A DNA stretch of 64,000 bases from Telmatactis stephensoni (Eukaryota > Cnidaria > Anthozoa > Actiniaria > Isophelliidae): the NCBI GenBank assembly GCA_029948255.1, contig JALIZF010001770.1, positions 465,001 to 529,000 on the forward strand, read 5' to 3'. The translations under genes and the position numbers were made by a program. Positions 46,248 to 56,062 of this stretch are shown here, one piece after another (within the stretch, counting starts at the first letter, position 1; the number at the start of each line of letters is the position of its first letter). The notes under the pieces are model-generated. The model was not told the origin of the DNA. It saw only the letters and a program-made list of their open reading frames with translations, and made no database searches.

Positions 46248-48469
46248 GTTTTCACGCTAAAAAACTTTAAGTCTCTGTGGCCTAAAGTTGTAAGGTAAAG
46301 GAATGTGAGGAGTGTGGAAGTTTTGACTACAAGTTGTCAGATCATGAGCTGAGTTTTAATGGCTGGTTGATATTAACCTATTAAGAACATTGCCCTTGGT
46401 TTTGTTGTCAAGATCATAATAATATATAAAATGATAAGTCCTTGATAATATGTAGCTTTGGTATTTTTTGGAATGAAATTCGACAGTTCCCAGATATGCC
46501 GCTTCACCTTGCGTTTTGTCTAGTTACGAATGACTTCGGAAAAACAGAGCAAAATTACTTTTAAGCACCGCATACTCCGAGTGAACCTGGATCAAATTAG
46601 CCTTTGGAATGTTATGACGTCTTTGCTACTTCAATAGTAGAAGTGCTACAATGAAGTTCTTGGACTGCATACGGAAGACAGTGACAAAGACGCTGAAGTT
46701 TCTAAACCATTAAAGGCATTCATCTTGTACTTTTGTATACGTGTATTTTCAATTATTTTATATTATTTGTTTACATGAGTAGTACACTCTCTCGCGCACA
46801 CTCTCGCGGAGCAAACTCCATCGTGTCTACCAAAACTTGCATGGGTAATATTGCATATTGGTGCAAAATTTTCTTCCTGTAAAATGCTTCATAATATCAA
46901 ACCTGTTGAATATTTGGGAGCGTGTGCCGGGGGCAAAATGAACTTGCTCCCTCTTGTGTACCAGTCTATTGACCTACAAATTTCGCGCCTGGCGCCGCGC
47001 ATTTGGCACACAAACGAAAGAGCGATTTTCGCGTTTACGGAAAACTCAAAATGGCCCACCTTCGCATTGATGAGAAAAAAACAGGTCATGTGATCTCTGC
47101 TGTTTGCCGTGTACGTGATGCTAATCTCTCTAATATCTGCCATTTGGCATGTTGAAATATATTCACAAATTCCCTGACGATCCTTAAGTTTTGCTACCTT
47201 ATGTATAGTGTGGTTCGAGCTCCCATAACATGTCCTCTCGTTGACCAATACCCCAGTTATCACCCACCCTTCCCTTGGACCGAAAGGGTGGGTTTTCAAT
47301 TGACTAGTGTATTTTTAGTGCTATATTAAGTATATTAGCAATGGAGATGGAGGTTAATACCCCCATTTACTCGTACTCATTTGGTACGGAAAAATAATAC
47401 ATTCTGAGCAGTCTGTAAATAGAACTTTAAGCTGAATTTATGACTGATGCTCTTCCTCTTTTCTAGATTTACACTTAGTTTCTTAGGAGATGAACACATG
47501 CATTAATAAACCAGAAGCAAAATCTATTTCCGGTTCCAAATTCCCACGCTTTTAGAGCGCAAAAAAGAAGTTATCTGAATTTGCCCTTTTCTGGCACTAG
47601 TAGACACCAAAATAGCTTTCTTCCAAGAGCACTGAAATTAAATTAAATAAATTATCATTATTTCGTACATTTTATTAGTATTGAACAGATAAATAATTTT
47701 TATGCAGAATATAATATATATTTTTTTCATATCTAGGGAGCTCGAACCGCACTACACATATTAGTTTCCTTTTTTCTTTTTTCTATCGATAATTGTAAAT
47801 TCATCGTACGTTTTAATTAAGATGAGTAAATAAAGTTATTATTATGGCATGTGCGCAAGCACAATTATTTTTGGAAAAAAGAACACACGTATAACTTTGA
47901 AAGATGTATTCTATAAGTCCTGAAGATCTTATTGATGTCATTAGGGACGAAAGGCTAAATTGTCTAGAGGACTTTAAACAAATACAACGAGGAATTTTAA
48001 ACTTTGTTTCAAATATCAGTAGACAACAGCATAATCGAGAACTTTTGTTGGAATTGAGAACGATTTTGAAAGATTACTTGGAATCAGAAAAAAACAACAG
48101 TGTTTTAATCCTAGACGACTGATCCTTAGACTTCAATATTACTTTATGAAAAATGATGTGGTTATTCATATTGTTCTCTTTTGTATATAAAAAATGTTCA
48201 GGGAATTTTGCAAGAGGATGGACCATGATCCCCCATTCTATTATTGGACAAGGAACGAGAGATATACAGAACCTGGGGAAGAGTTGCCATCGTTTAACAA
48301 AGATGCACAACATCCATTACATCTCCACCGACTATCAATAAACCGAAGGGAGGATGCATCGATATTTGTAGCGGGGAGGAGTTTCCTTCCTGCTAGAAAC
48401 CAAACATCCATACGTCAAAGGTTGCACAGACCAGTTGTTCAACTTCAAATGCCACAGGGGCAGATTTAG
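46248..48469 (+). CDS. Outer transposase-like protein, exons 10b and 11 (downstream of the nested insertion)
   Basis: 46248-46294 continues exon 10 in frame (VFTLKNFKSLWPKVV) to a donor TAAG|GTAAAG. After an intron with acceptor TTCAG at 48201, the last exon 48202-48469 reads EFCKRMDHDPPFYYWT, RNERYTEPGEELPSFN and a basic Gln/Arg-rich tail, ending in TAG at 48467-48469. Phases at both junctions agree. Joining this to the exons before 21951 gives about 1,066 aa without exon 1. Confidence 0.75.
47200..47760. mobile_element. 561-bp terminal-inverted-repeat MITE in the last intron of the outer gene
   Basis: 25-bp ends TATGTATAGTGTGGTTCGAG (47200) and the mirror CTCGAACCGCACTACACATA (47741-47760), with two mismatches, each continuing into GGGAG/CTCCC. 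No protein. Confidence 0.65.
47904..48122 (+). CDS. Small ORF of 72 aa, unrecognised
   Basis: MYSISPEDLIDVIRDERL.. to ..ESEKNNSVLILDD. It is charged, with leucine and acidic residues, and looks like real protein rather than repeat translation. It follows an acceptor-like CAG-free stretch and sits in the last intron of the outer transposase-like gene, on the same strand. It could be an alternative exon, a remnant of another gene, or chance. Low confidence. Confidence 0.25.
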   Translation: MYSISPEDLIDVIRDERLNCLEDFKQIQRGILNFVSNISRQQHNRELLLELRTILKDYLESEKNNSVLILDD

Positions 48470-48511
48470 GTGAGGGGTGTAGAATTAGAGAAAACATAGA
48501 GAAAACCTGAT

Positions 48512-48719
48512 CCCTTCAAGTCGCATCCAAGTTCTCTTTGATGATACCAGTTTTATCCCAACTACCTCATTCAAGATGATTGCTTTGGTTAGTTTTGGTA
48601 TTTTAGGCAAAGCTGTGTATCCCATTATATACCACTTTCCATTATGTAATACTTCAAACTTTATCGCATTTTTATCGCAGATATTGTTTGTCTCTTGTAG
48701 GGTGCGGATGGTGGGTTCA
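48512..48719 (-). pseudogene. Duplicated fragment of the HIRAN-like gene
   Basis: 208 bp at more than 90 percent identity by eye to 50404-50612, in the same orientation, covering the region from ETDNICDKNAIKFEV to TWMRLEGK of the HIRAN-like ORF. It starts 43 bp after the stop of the outer transposase-like gene. An internal TTGT/TTTG change and a downstream poly-C/T run indicate decay. Confidence 0.75.
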
Positions 48720-49063
48720 GAATTAGGGGAGGGGTGTACAAACCCCCCCCTCCCGAGACAATTTTTTGCCCTTTTCTTCTCAATGTTTTTTTTTCAAAAT
48801 TGTTGCTGATTTATGGTGATTCACCCTCCTGATTATTTTGCATTCCCTCCTGCAAAGATTTCTGAATCCACCCCTGTGCCATGCAATAATCCTTAACGTC
48901 CTTAAAGCTCCTATCACCCATATTATTAATTCTGAAACTCAGTTCTTGTTATAGAGCATAGTAAAGATCTTTTTATATCATTTTTGTACATGCCATATTT
49001 TCTGGGATATATATAGGTTTCAAATGTCAGAATGCAAATGTAATGATGTAAGAGGAGGAATCA

Positions 49064-49121
49064 TAGCCTGAGTTGCTGGCTGGCGGTCTGCAAAACTGCA
49101 GACCGCCAGCAACGCAGGCTA
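49064..49121. mobile_element. 58-bp foldback with 9-bp target duplication
   Basis: TAGCCTGAGTTGCTGGC...GCGGTCTGCA-AAAC-TGCAGACCGC...GCCAGCAACGCAGGCTA forms an almost perfect hairpin. GAGGAATCA flanks both ends (49055-49063 and 49122-49130). The target duplication of 8-9 bp suggests a hAT-like or MULE-like mobiliser. Confidence 0.75.
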
Positions 49122-49486
49122 GAGGAATCACTGCCTTTAGAGTGATTTCAAAAATCCAGTGAAATAGGTAGACTAATACATGCAGACACATATTTTCAAT
49201 GTTTTCTTTAGTTTCTATCAAACTACTGTAAACCATCTATAAAGTTTTTGAATCAATATACAAGCAGGTTTATATAGTCATTCACAAAAAGAGCAGCAAC
49301 AACATAATCAGTCATTGTTTACTGTTAATAACCTAAGTGCTCAGATTTATTTATGACTGCTGAAGACTGTATCTCAGTAAGAGATTATAGTATTGGAATA
49401 ACATAAAAATATTCTTCTGTCAAGACAGAAAAATTAATAAGAGATTTGATTAATGTATCCAGCCTTTTCTATTATCTGTTGTGATA

Positions 49487-49512
49487 TATATATATAGAGA
49501 GAGAGAGAGAGT
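49487..49512 (+). repeat. (TA)n(GA)n microsatellite
   Basis: TATATATATATA followed by GAGAGAGAGAGAGAG. The surrounding stretch 49131-50313 is non-coding AT-rich sequence, probably 3' flank of the HIRAN-like gene. Confidence 0.85.
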
Positions 49513-50313
49513 GATATTTATAAATCCAGGAAAGGAAGTTTGTTGTTAGTGTGCTAGAGTGGTTTTCATTAACCCAAGATTATTGTCTGTTATATGTATC
49601 ACACACTAATTACACTCAATGCATTCCCTTGTGTTCTTTTGTCATCATTTCAATCAGAACCTAACTACTAGAGTACAAGCACTAAAAGTGTGCAATACGT
49701 TTCACAATTTTAGTACTAAATAGCACTAATTCAACAATAGAATTTGCATAATTTAGCGCAATTCAGTGCTATTTATGTTGCACACATTTAGTGTTTGTAC
49801 TCTATACAATACTAATACATGTACCCTGTTTGAAATCCCCTCTAGTTTAGCTTTTCCTAGCTATTTCACAGGTTTGTCTGCACTCTTAGCAAATGTATTG
49901 ATGTACCAGTACAGTAAACACCCCCTTGCAAGAACAAGTGGGTCAAGAACTTCAGACTGAAATTTGATGAATAAAGCATCATACAAATGGGGACCTGTTC
50001 AGCCTATCAAAATTGAAGATGTTCTTATTTGATAAAATGTGAGTTTCAAAATTAGAAACCCTCTACCCCTCTAGTTTAAGAGTAACCCTTGTTTTATCAA
50101 AGGCAGTGCCAATCAATGTATTCATCATGATATAAATCATTTATACAAGATACTTGACCAGTTATATGGCTGGTTTTATTGAATAAAATGTTAAATGCAT
50201 GTCAGTAGTGTAGGATTGCAGAAGCTTTATGCAAATTAGGTGGTGCCTTTTTCGAATGATGTACTTATTTGCATAATTCTGCCTCAATGCCGCACCTCAC
50301 TCTGTTTGTTATC

Positions 50314-51030
50314 TTATATAGATGAGTTATATGTGTTATTGGGGTTATCTTTATCCCATTTGCCTTTCTTTTCAATGCTTACTATAGCACATAGAAAAAA
50401 CTTCCCTTCAAGTCGCATCCAGGTTCTCTTTAATGATACCAGTTTTATACCAACTACCTCATTCAAGATGATTGCTTTGGTTAATTTTGGTATTTTAGGC
50501 AAAGCTGTGTATCCCATTATATACCACTTTCCATTATGTAAAACTTCAAACTTTATCGCATTTTTATCGCAGATATTGTCTGTCTCTTGTAGGGCGCGGA
50601 TGGTCGGTTCAATCTTTTGGGATCGTTGGTATGAACATATGGACAGTGCTTGTTGATAGCGCTTTTCAAATAGCGATCCTACAACTTTGAATTGCTCGCT
50701 GTAAAGTATTTCACCATCCTGGTCTGGAGTAGTTACATCATTTACATATTCGTCATCGTCGTCGTCGTCCTCTCCCGTGTTTGTTGCTTCTGTTGTTACA
50801 TCCGAAGCTCGCTCTCTAGTACTTACAATTTCATTCTCAGTGGAATTAAAAGAGACATAACAAAGTGGCTGATTTTGCAACTGAAAACAATTACACTTCC
50901 ACGGATTATTGCTGAAATCAATAGGTGGGAGAAAGAAGTCTACAGCAAGATCGTCATTTGGCTCGTCGTCTGTTTTTGGTTTAACAGGCCGTGAAGCGGG
51001 TGCTGGCAAAATGCTGTATTCCCATAACAA
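50314..51030 (-). CDS. HIRAN-like domain protein of the outer element, main exon
   Basis: An exon after the acceptor AATATTTAG (plus 51031-51039) is open for about 238 codons to the stop at 50314. The N-terminal half is acidic and low in complexity (EDDDDDDEYVNDV). The C-terminal half reads EQFKVVGSLFEKRYQQAL, PTIRALQETDNICDKNAIKF and WYIMGYTALPKIPKLTKAII. V-V-G near the start, then N/D-x-x-D-K-N-A-I and x-M/I-G-Y-x-x, is the HIRAN pattern found in HLTF/Rad5-type and phage or transposon proteins that bind damaged or 3' DNA ends. The gene converges with the transposase-like gene. HIRAN assignment is by motif only. Confidence 0.55.
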   Translation of the reverse strand: MLWEYSILPAPASRPVKPKTDDEPNDDLAVDFFLPPIDFSNNPWKCNCFQLQNQPLCYVSFNSTENEIVSTRERASDVTTEATNTGEDDDDDDEYVNDVTTPDQDGEILYSEQFKVVGSLFEKRYQQALSICSYQRSQKIEPTIRALQETDNICDKNAIKFEVLHNGKWYIMGYTALPKIPKLTKAIILNEVVGIKLVSLKRTWMRLEGKFFLCAIVSIEKKGKWDKDNPNNTYNSSI

Positions 51031-51373
51031 CTAAATATTTGGTTTGGTGTGTAGGTGTTTTGCTATTATAAAACTATTAAGAAATGCGAAAAACCCGAGT
51101 TAGAAAAAAAAAGGCATGCAAATTTAGTGCAATTTACTGACAAGGCTCTGCTGACAAGGCAAAGAAAACGACAATACTTTAATTCGGTTCAAACTTTTAT
51201 TACTTTCTTATACGTTTATTATAAGTTCAGTTAACTAGGTTGAGAAACAAAAAAACTAAAAGAAAGATCAATTTGCTTATTAGCCTCGGTAAAACACGCC
51301 CCTTATTTTTTGCGATCAAGCTTATAAACTTCCGAATTGATATATAAAATAACAACACAAGATGGCTTAACAC

Positions 51374-51588
51374 CCTTCTAGATCAACGCTAAAAAGCTTA
51401 ACACTACGTCGTACCTTTATATCACAACTGGACTCCACTCGTATCAATGCTGGGCTACTTATATTCTTGAATAAATCAATGACATGAATGCCTTTGACAA
51501 CAGCTGGACTGAATGCCACTCTTCGGACATCGATTTCATTTGGTAAAGATACATGAATTGGTCTACAAGTGACATCAATGCAAGACAT
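51374..51588 (-). CDS. Upstream ORF/exon of the HIRAN-like gene
   Basis: ORF starting MSCIDVTCRPIHVSLPNEID, 73 codons, possibly an exon ending at a donor GAAGG|GTGTTA (51373). The phase to the main exon at 51030 does not match with this donor, so the link is unproven. It lies just inside the right terminal region and has no recognised domain. Confidence 0.4.
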
Positions 51589-51699
51589 GCTGGCCAGGAA
51601 AATCTTTACATCTTTGTCAGAAATACAATGAAGAAAAAAAAGTTACGTTTCCTTTACAATTTCTGCCTCACAAAATCGGGTGTTAATGGTTGCCATCTT

Positions 51700-52695
51700 T
51701 AGAGTCTTCAGTTTGGCGGTCAAAAAAGACTGATGACGTCACGAAAAAAAACGGATAATATAGTTTGAGACGCAATGCATCACGGGAAGGCTGTCGACCC
51801 TCCTCTGTCCCCTACTCTTAGTCTTAGAAATTTCTTATAAGTGCCAAGCCCCCCTCGCTAACAGGCCCCAGACGGCACCGATTGCCTTCTTTACAGTTCA
51901 AAACTCGCCGAAATGGCCTTGTTGGCTTGGGGGATGCATCACAGAACGACCAGAGAAGCCTCAATACACCGGAGATCACAGTTGAACCTTGCCACTGTAA
52001 TTACTGTGACTCTTTCTTCGTAAAGTCGCTTCCCACTCCTGAGTTCTTCCAGGAGTTTGTCTCCGCTGTCTTTTCTTGCTTAATGATGCAAGTCAAGCGA
52101 CTTCTGTGCTACAAAATGACTCGGAAAAGCACTTAAAAGCTGAATTCAGGGCACGATCAGTACGTTCACTGAACGTAAACCCTAGAATTCGTCAGGCGTC
52201 ACTGGATAAGTGAGCCTTCTAGAACAGCACCAAATTGACAGTTACCTTGACAACTATTGTTTCCCTTTCCTGTTTTTTTTTTTCTTTTTCTTCTCTCTTT
52301 TTCTCTTTCACAAACACATTTTTTTGTTTTGTTTTTCTTTCTTTTCTTTTTCCGAATTTTCTCTTATTTCTTTTTTAGAGTTTGTTTTGGATTCTCACTC
52401 TTTCCTTCGCCGAGAATTGGCAAAAGAAATCTGAACGACTATTGCCTTTCTTTGCTGTCTTACTTTCTCTCTCTCACAAACGCGCTCTTCAGTTTTTCTG
52501 TTTATTTTTCTTTCTTTTCTCTCTGTTTTTTTTTTGTTCTTTTGAGAGCTTTGTTGTTATTGTTGTTCTCTCTCCTTTCTTCGCTGAGAAATGACCAAAG
52601 AAACCCTAAAGATTGCTGTTAAAGCGGCAAATCTGGAAGATGGTACATCAAAGGGGTCTTAGTAGACAAGACCCCTTTTGTGTGATCACCGCTCA
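51700..52695. repeat. Right terminal region of the outer element
   Basis: Holds the inner inverted block (51776-51830, mirror of 15798-15845), about 800 bp with no left counterpart, and the terminal repeat. A short hairpin AAAGGGGTCTT..AAGACCCCTTT sits at 52650-52678. A polypyrimidine tract runs through 52260-52580; the Phe/Leu/Ser-rich frames over it are artefacts. A frame at 51882-52136 (CHCNYCDSFFVK) is unrecognised and could be a gene fragment. Confidence 0.65.
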
Positions 52696-52837
52696 TATAT
52701 ATATTTATTATATCCACACCACTAGATATGAGTAAGCGCGTGCTCTGATTGGTTCCTCTTTCGGTTCCTCGTATCCCGTGAGTAGAGAAGTAAACAAAAT
52801 GGCGGAGCGTTTCGCTGACGTTATTTCATGTTTTAAC

Positions 52838-52950
52838 TTGAAAATAATTAAAATTCTGTATTTCTCACAATCCAGTGGATGTGGATATAATAAAACAATT
52901 ATTCCACTCCATCTTGTCGTCCATGGCTGATAGCCGACTCGGCAAAGCCT
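52838..52950 (+). repeat. Second copy of the MITE-associated sequence at 17950-18064
   Basis: TTGAAAATAATTAAAATT, CCAGTGGATGTGGATATAAT, and ATGGCTGATAGCCGACTCGG recur with few changes relative to 17950-18064. The mirror arm present in the first copy is missing here, so it is truncated. Confidence 0.7.
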
Positions 52951-53029
52951 CCTTATATATATATATAAGTAGAATATGAAAAAAACAATCCACGCAACTT
53001 GTAACTTTAAATATCTGTTTATTCGTACG

Positions 53030-53053
53030 TTTCAGTCATTCGGCCTTCTTCAG
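53030..53053 (-). ncRNA. Hammerhead-ribozyme-like motif in the Penelope 3' region
   Basis: Read on the minus strand: CTGAAGA, a short weak stem-loop (AGGCCGAATGACT), then GAAA. These are the two conserved core boxes of a hammerhead ribozyme, which occur in Penelope terminal repeats. Stem II has only three to four pairs with a mismatch, and I did not establish stems I and III or the cleavage site, so activity is unlikely or unproven. Confidence 0.35.
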
Positions 53054-53521
53054 CAAACTGAATGTTTTGCACGTGCCACTTTCCATTAAACGAACTACCA
53101 AGCAACCAAAAACCACAAAAACAATGAAACTATGGGAACCTAACGGAAAACCTAAGAAGCACACGCTATGAAAAGCATGCGCCTAACCACCAAAACAAAT
53201 GCGCGCTACGAAAAAGAGCACGTTTTTTACCACGCGCTACAAAAAGAGCACGTGCCAAACTAAAGGATATATAAAATGTGACTGGAGCAAAACACTCACC
53301 TAGCTAAACTAGAAATTACATTATGCAAGCCCAAGCCAGACATACATCACGAAAGGAAAAATAGGAAACTGAATAATGCGATTGAATGAAAAAGAGTGAA
53401 TAGAATAAAATTGGTAAAGAAAACGAACAAAAAAAATGCAAAAATAACTAAAATGGATAAAAATAGAAAGAAAAAATTAATTAATAAGAATTTAACCATA
53501 ACTAATCATATTACTAGAATT

Positions 53522-53810
53522 TTATTCTAAACGCTTATTAAGACCAAATGGCTGGAAAGTAAATAACTGAGTACACCAGTAAGCTTCTCGTTTAAGCAGA
53601 TCACGCTCTACGTTCTCTAAATTATTCAAGGATTCAATAACTAAAAAGCTAAAATCAGTTAAATTATGTGGTGTACTATTAAAATGAATAGCTACTTCGC
53701 ATGTATTTTTCGTAGTTAACATAGCGGATTTATGATTTCTAAATCTTACCTTGAATTCATTTTTTGTTGAACCAACATATTGAAGCCGCCACTTATTACA
53801 TTTTTAGACC
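53522..53810 (-). pseudogene. GIY-YIG endonuclease domain of the Penelope-like element
   Basis: Reads YVGSTKNEFKVRFRNHKSAM, then CEVAIHFN, NLENVERDLLKREAYWCTQL to the stop at 53522. The YVGST block with R-x-R-x-H-K and the distal glutamate/tryptophan region match the Penelope GIY-YIG nuclease. The junction with the RT near 53820 is out of frame. Confidence 0.75.
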
Positions 53811-53827
53811 TACAATTTAATTTTTGC

Positions 53828-55254
53828 TTAATATATATAAAGAAGCAGCAAAGTAAAGTCCACATCGACTAAAAGAGTGGTAGATTGCTTTGTTAGATCT
53901 TGGTAGATTGGTTTCGCTTTGTCGAAGCATTCTTTGTCTGACGAAATTTCGGAAAGTCGTTTATTGATGGAGTCAGGGATATTTCTTAGGATGGATGGTG
54001 GGTGATTTGATTTTTTGTGCACGTAAAGTGGTGTGTTTCCTTCTTTGGTGTACGGGTAGTGTTTGCCACTTTTGAGGTCAAGGGTGACATATAGGAAGTT
54101 AATAACTGTAATATTGGCTTCAACGGTGATCTTTAAATCGTTGTCATGGAAAATCTTACAGAGACCTTTTTTGATTTTCTCTATTTTTTGCGGCTTCATG
54201 TTGAAAGCTGCCAAACCGTCGTCACGATATAGCCCGATGTTTTGGCCATATTTCTTTGAGAGGAGGGATAGCAAGTAACAACCAACTAATGTTTCGGCTC
54301 CATCAAACGATCCCATCGTTACGTCAAATTGGTTGGTGGACGATTTCGTATCCCATGGACAGCTATTGCTAAACAGGAGGGAACATTTTGCGTGTATTAT
54401 AATGTCACATTCACATTTGCTGATAGGGCGGAATGTATGGGCAAAATCCAACGCTTTGGATAATAAATTCTCTGAAATAGAGGGATTCACATACATCAAA
54501 GCATATGAAGGTTAGCTTTTCTTTCCTTTGCAAACCATTAAACCATTTTAAGACACTTGATGTGTTTTTCCACTGGTTGATTCCAGTGGCGTTGATGATT
54601 GAGGTGTTGATATCATCGAGGATCTGTTTGCTTATTATTTCAGACTTGGATGGGTTTATTAGGAGGCACGTCGGGTTATCTTGGAAGTTAGGTTTGTGGT
54701 CTTTGAGGGTGATAAACGCTTCCTTTTTAGCCAGTTTTTCTATGTGGTCATCAAGCTTCAAAAGTTTAGCTAAACGAGTTGATTGGGTATCTAATGACTC
54801 TACTAATTTGTCATTTGTCTTCTTGTAGGTTTTCGTAACATTTTCTTTAATTAGTTTGTCGTAATCAGTTGATTTCATCTTATAAAAGTTTGTTGTCTTG
54901 TCTGCAGAAATAAGTAGATTGTCGTTGGTCTTGATTGTTTTCTTTATATCATCATTAAGTTTTCGTTGGAAACTGCATTTTGATTCTTTGAACTTAATGC
55001 TTTGTATAAAGGTCAGCCATGGCGTTTTCAAAAGGAAGTAGATCATTTATCTGAGGTGGCGAGTTACGTGATTTGAATCCATAGGTTTCTTTATTTGTCG
55101 GTTGTGTTTGGTTAATGAAGTGATAGGCCTTCCATCTCATTCTCCGTAGGAAATGTTCGGTCTTTTCAATAAATCTTTTCATATATTCATTTCTTGATGG
55201 CAGTGGTATGTTCTTTGTGGAGTAGCTTCTCCATGACGAAAGTTGATGGGTCAA
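53828..55254 (-). pseudogene. Reverse transcriptase of the Penelope-like element, frameshifted
   Basis: Three overlapping minus frames: 55254-54994 (RMRWKAYHFIN), 55046-54411 ([59 protein letters not shown]) and 54499-53828 ([46 protein letters not shown]). [14 protein letters not shown]-like and the Y-R-D-D catalytic box are diagnostic for Penelope RT. At least two frameshifts (near 55020 and 54440) disable it. Confidence 0.8.
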
Positions 55255-55720
55255 TCAGAGTGCTCAACAAATAGGAGCAATGTATAAAGAAGCAGCAAAG
55301 TAAAGTCCACATCGACTAAAAGAGTGCTCAATAGTTAAAACTAGAGCAGTACATAAGAAGACGAATAATGGAGTTGAGTTATACCATTTATTGCTACTCA
55401 GAGTTTATGCTGAAGCAATCATCAGGCAACTGTCAATTCAAACAAATATATGTAAAGATATATAGAGAACCACGTGGTAGTAAAAGGTCGTTATGAGAAA
55501 TGGGCCAATACTAAACTAGATGAAAACTATGAAAATATATGTATTAAGTTACATAATGTTATTTATAGTTATGCGTTTTTCAAAAGAAATTTTTTTGAGT
55601 GCCTACAACTTGATACAAATTCATTTCTATTATTCAGAGTTGACATTTGTGGTTTGCAAATTATAAAAGAGGTCAGCCATGGCGTTTTCAAAAAGAAGTA
55701 GATCATTTATCTGAGGTCAG

Positions 55721-56062
55721 CATGAAACTCTGTTTAGCAAATAACACTGTCATGTGATATAAAAGGCAAACTTTTTTTGTAAAAAAATATAGGGATTATT
55801 TACAGTAATTAATCCCTATTTTTTGATGGACATTTACATTTTATCTTACCTCTAAGAACTTATTTCCAGAGTGCCAGTCAGCTATTTCAAAGTGTAAACC
55901 CTGGAGTTGCTCTTCAGGTGTAAAACCATTTGACAAAGAAGCATGGCCATTTACGGCTCCCTCCACCGATAGCTGATCTCCAACCGAAAATCGAACCGAA
56001 AACCGAAACCGAAAATCCTGCCTGGTCAAGAAAAATTGGATAAAAATGTTGATAGCTGAACC
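55721..56062 (+). promoter_or_regulatory. 5' untranslated region of the LINE
   Basis: Non-coding; contains a CCGAAA-type repeat (55978-56014) shortly before the LINE start codon. An internal promoter would be expected here. The exact 5' end is not visible. Confidence 0.4.

Larger units (their letters stand above)
52951..55720 (-). mobile_element. Penelope-like retroelement, rearranged and decayed
   Basis: On the minus strand: N-terminal region, reverse transcriptase, GIY-YIG endonuclease, then a 3' end with a ribozyme-like motif. This RT-then-GIY-YIG order defines Penelope-like elements. A 44-bp segment is present at 53836-53879 and 55283-55326, and a 47-bp segment at 55011-55057 and 55671-55717, so the locus has been partly duplicated. 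Limits are approximate. Confidence 0.7.

Noticed and set aside
51882..52136. 84-aa ORF with a CHCNYC motif
   Set aside because: The cysteines are suggestive, but there are no neighbours or splice signals to support it, so it is only mentioned under the terminal region.
52210..52622. Phe/Leu/Ser-rich ORFs of 70-121 aa
   Set aside because: They cover a polypyrimidine tract in the right terminal region and exist in all three frames, so composition explains them.
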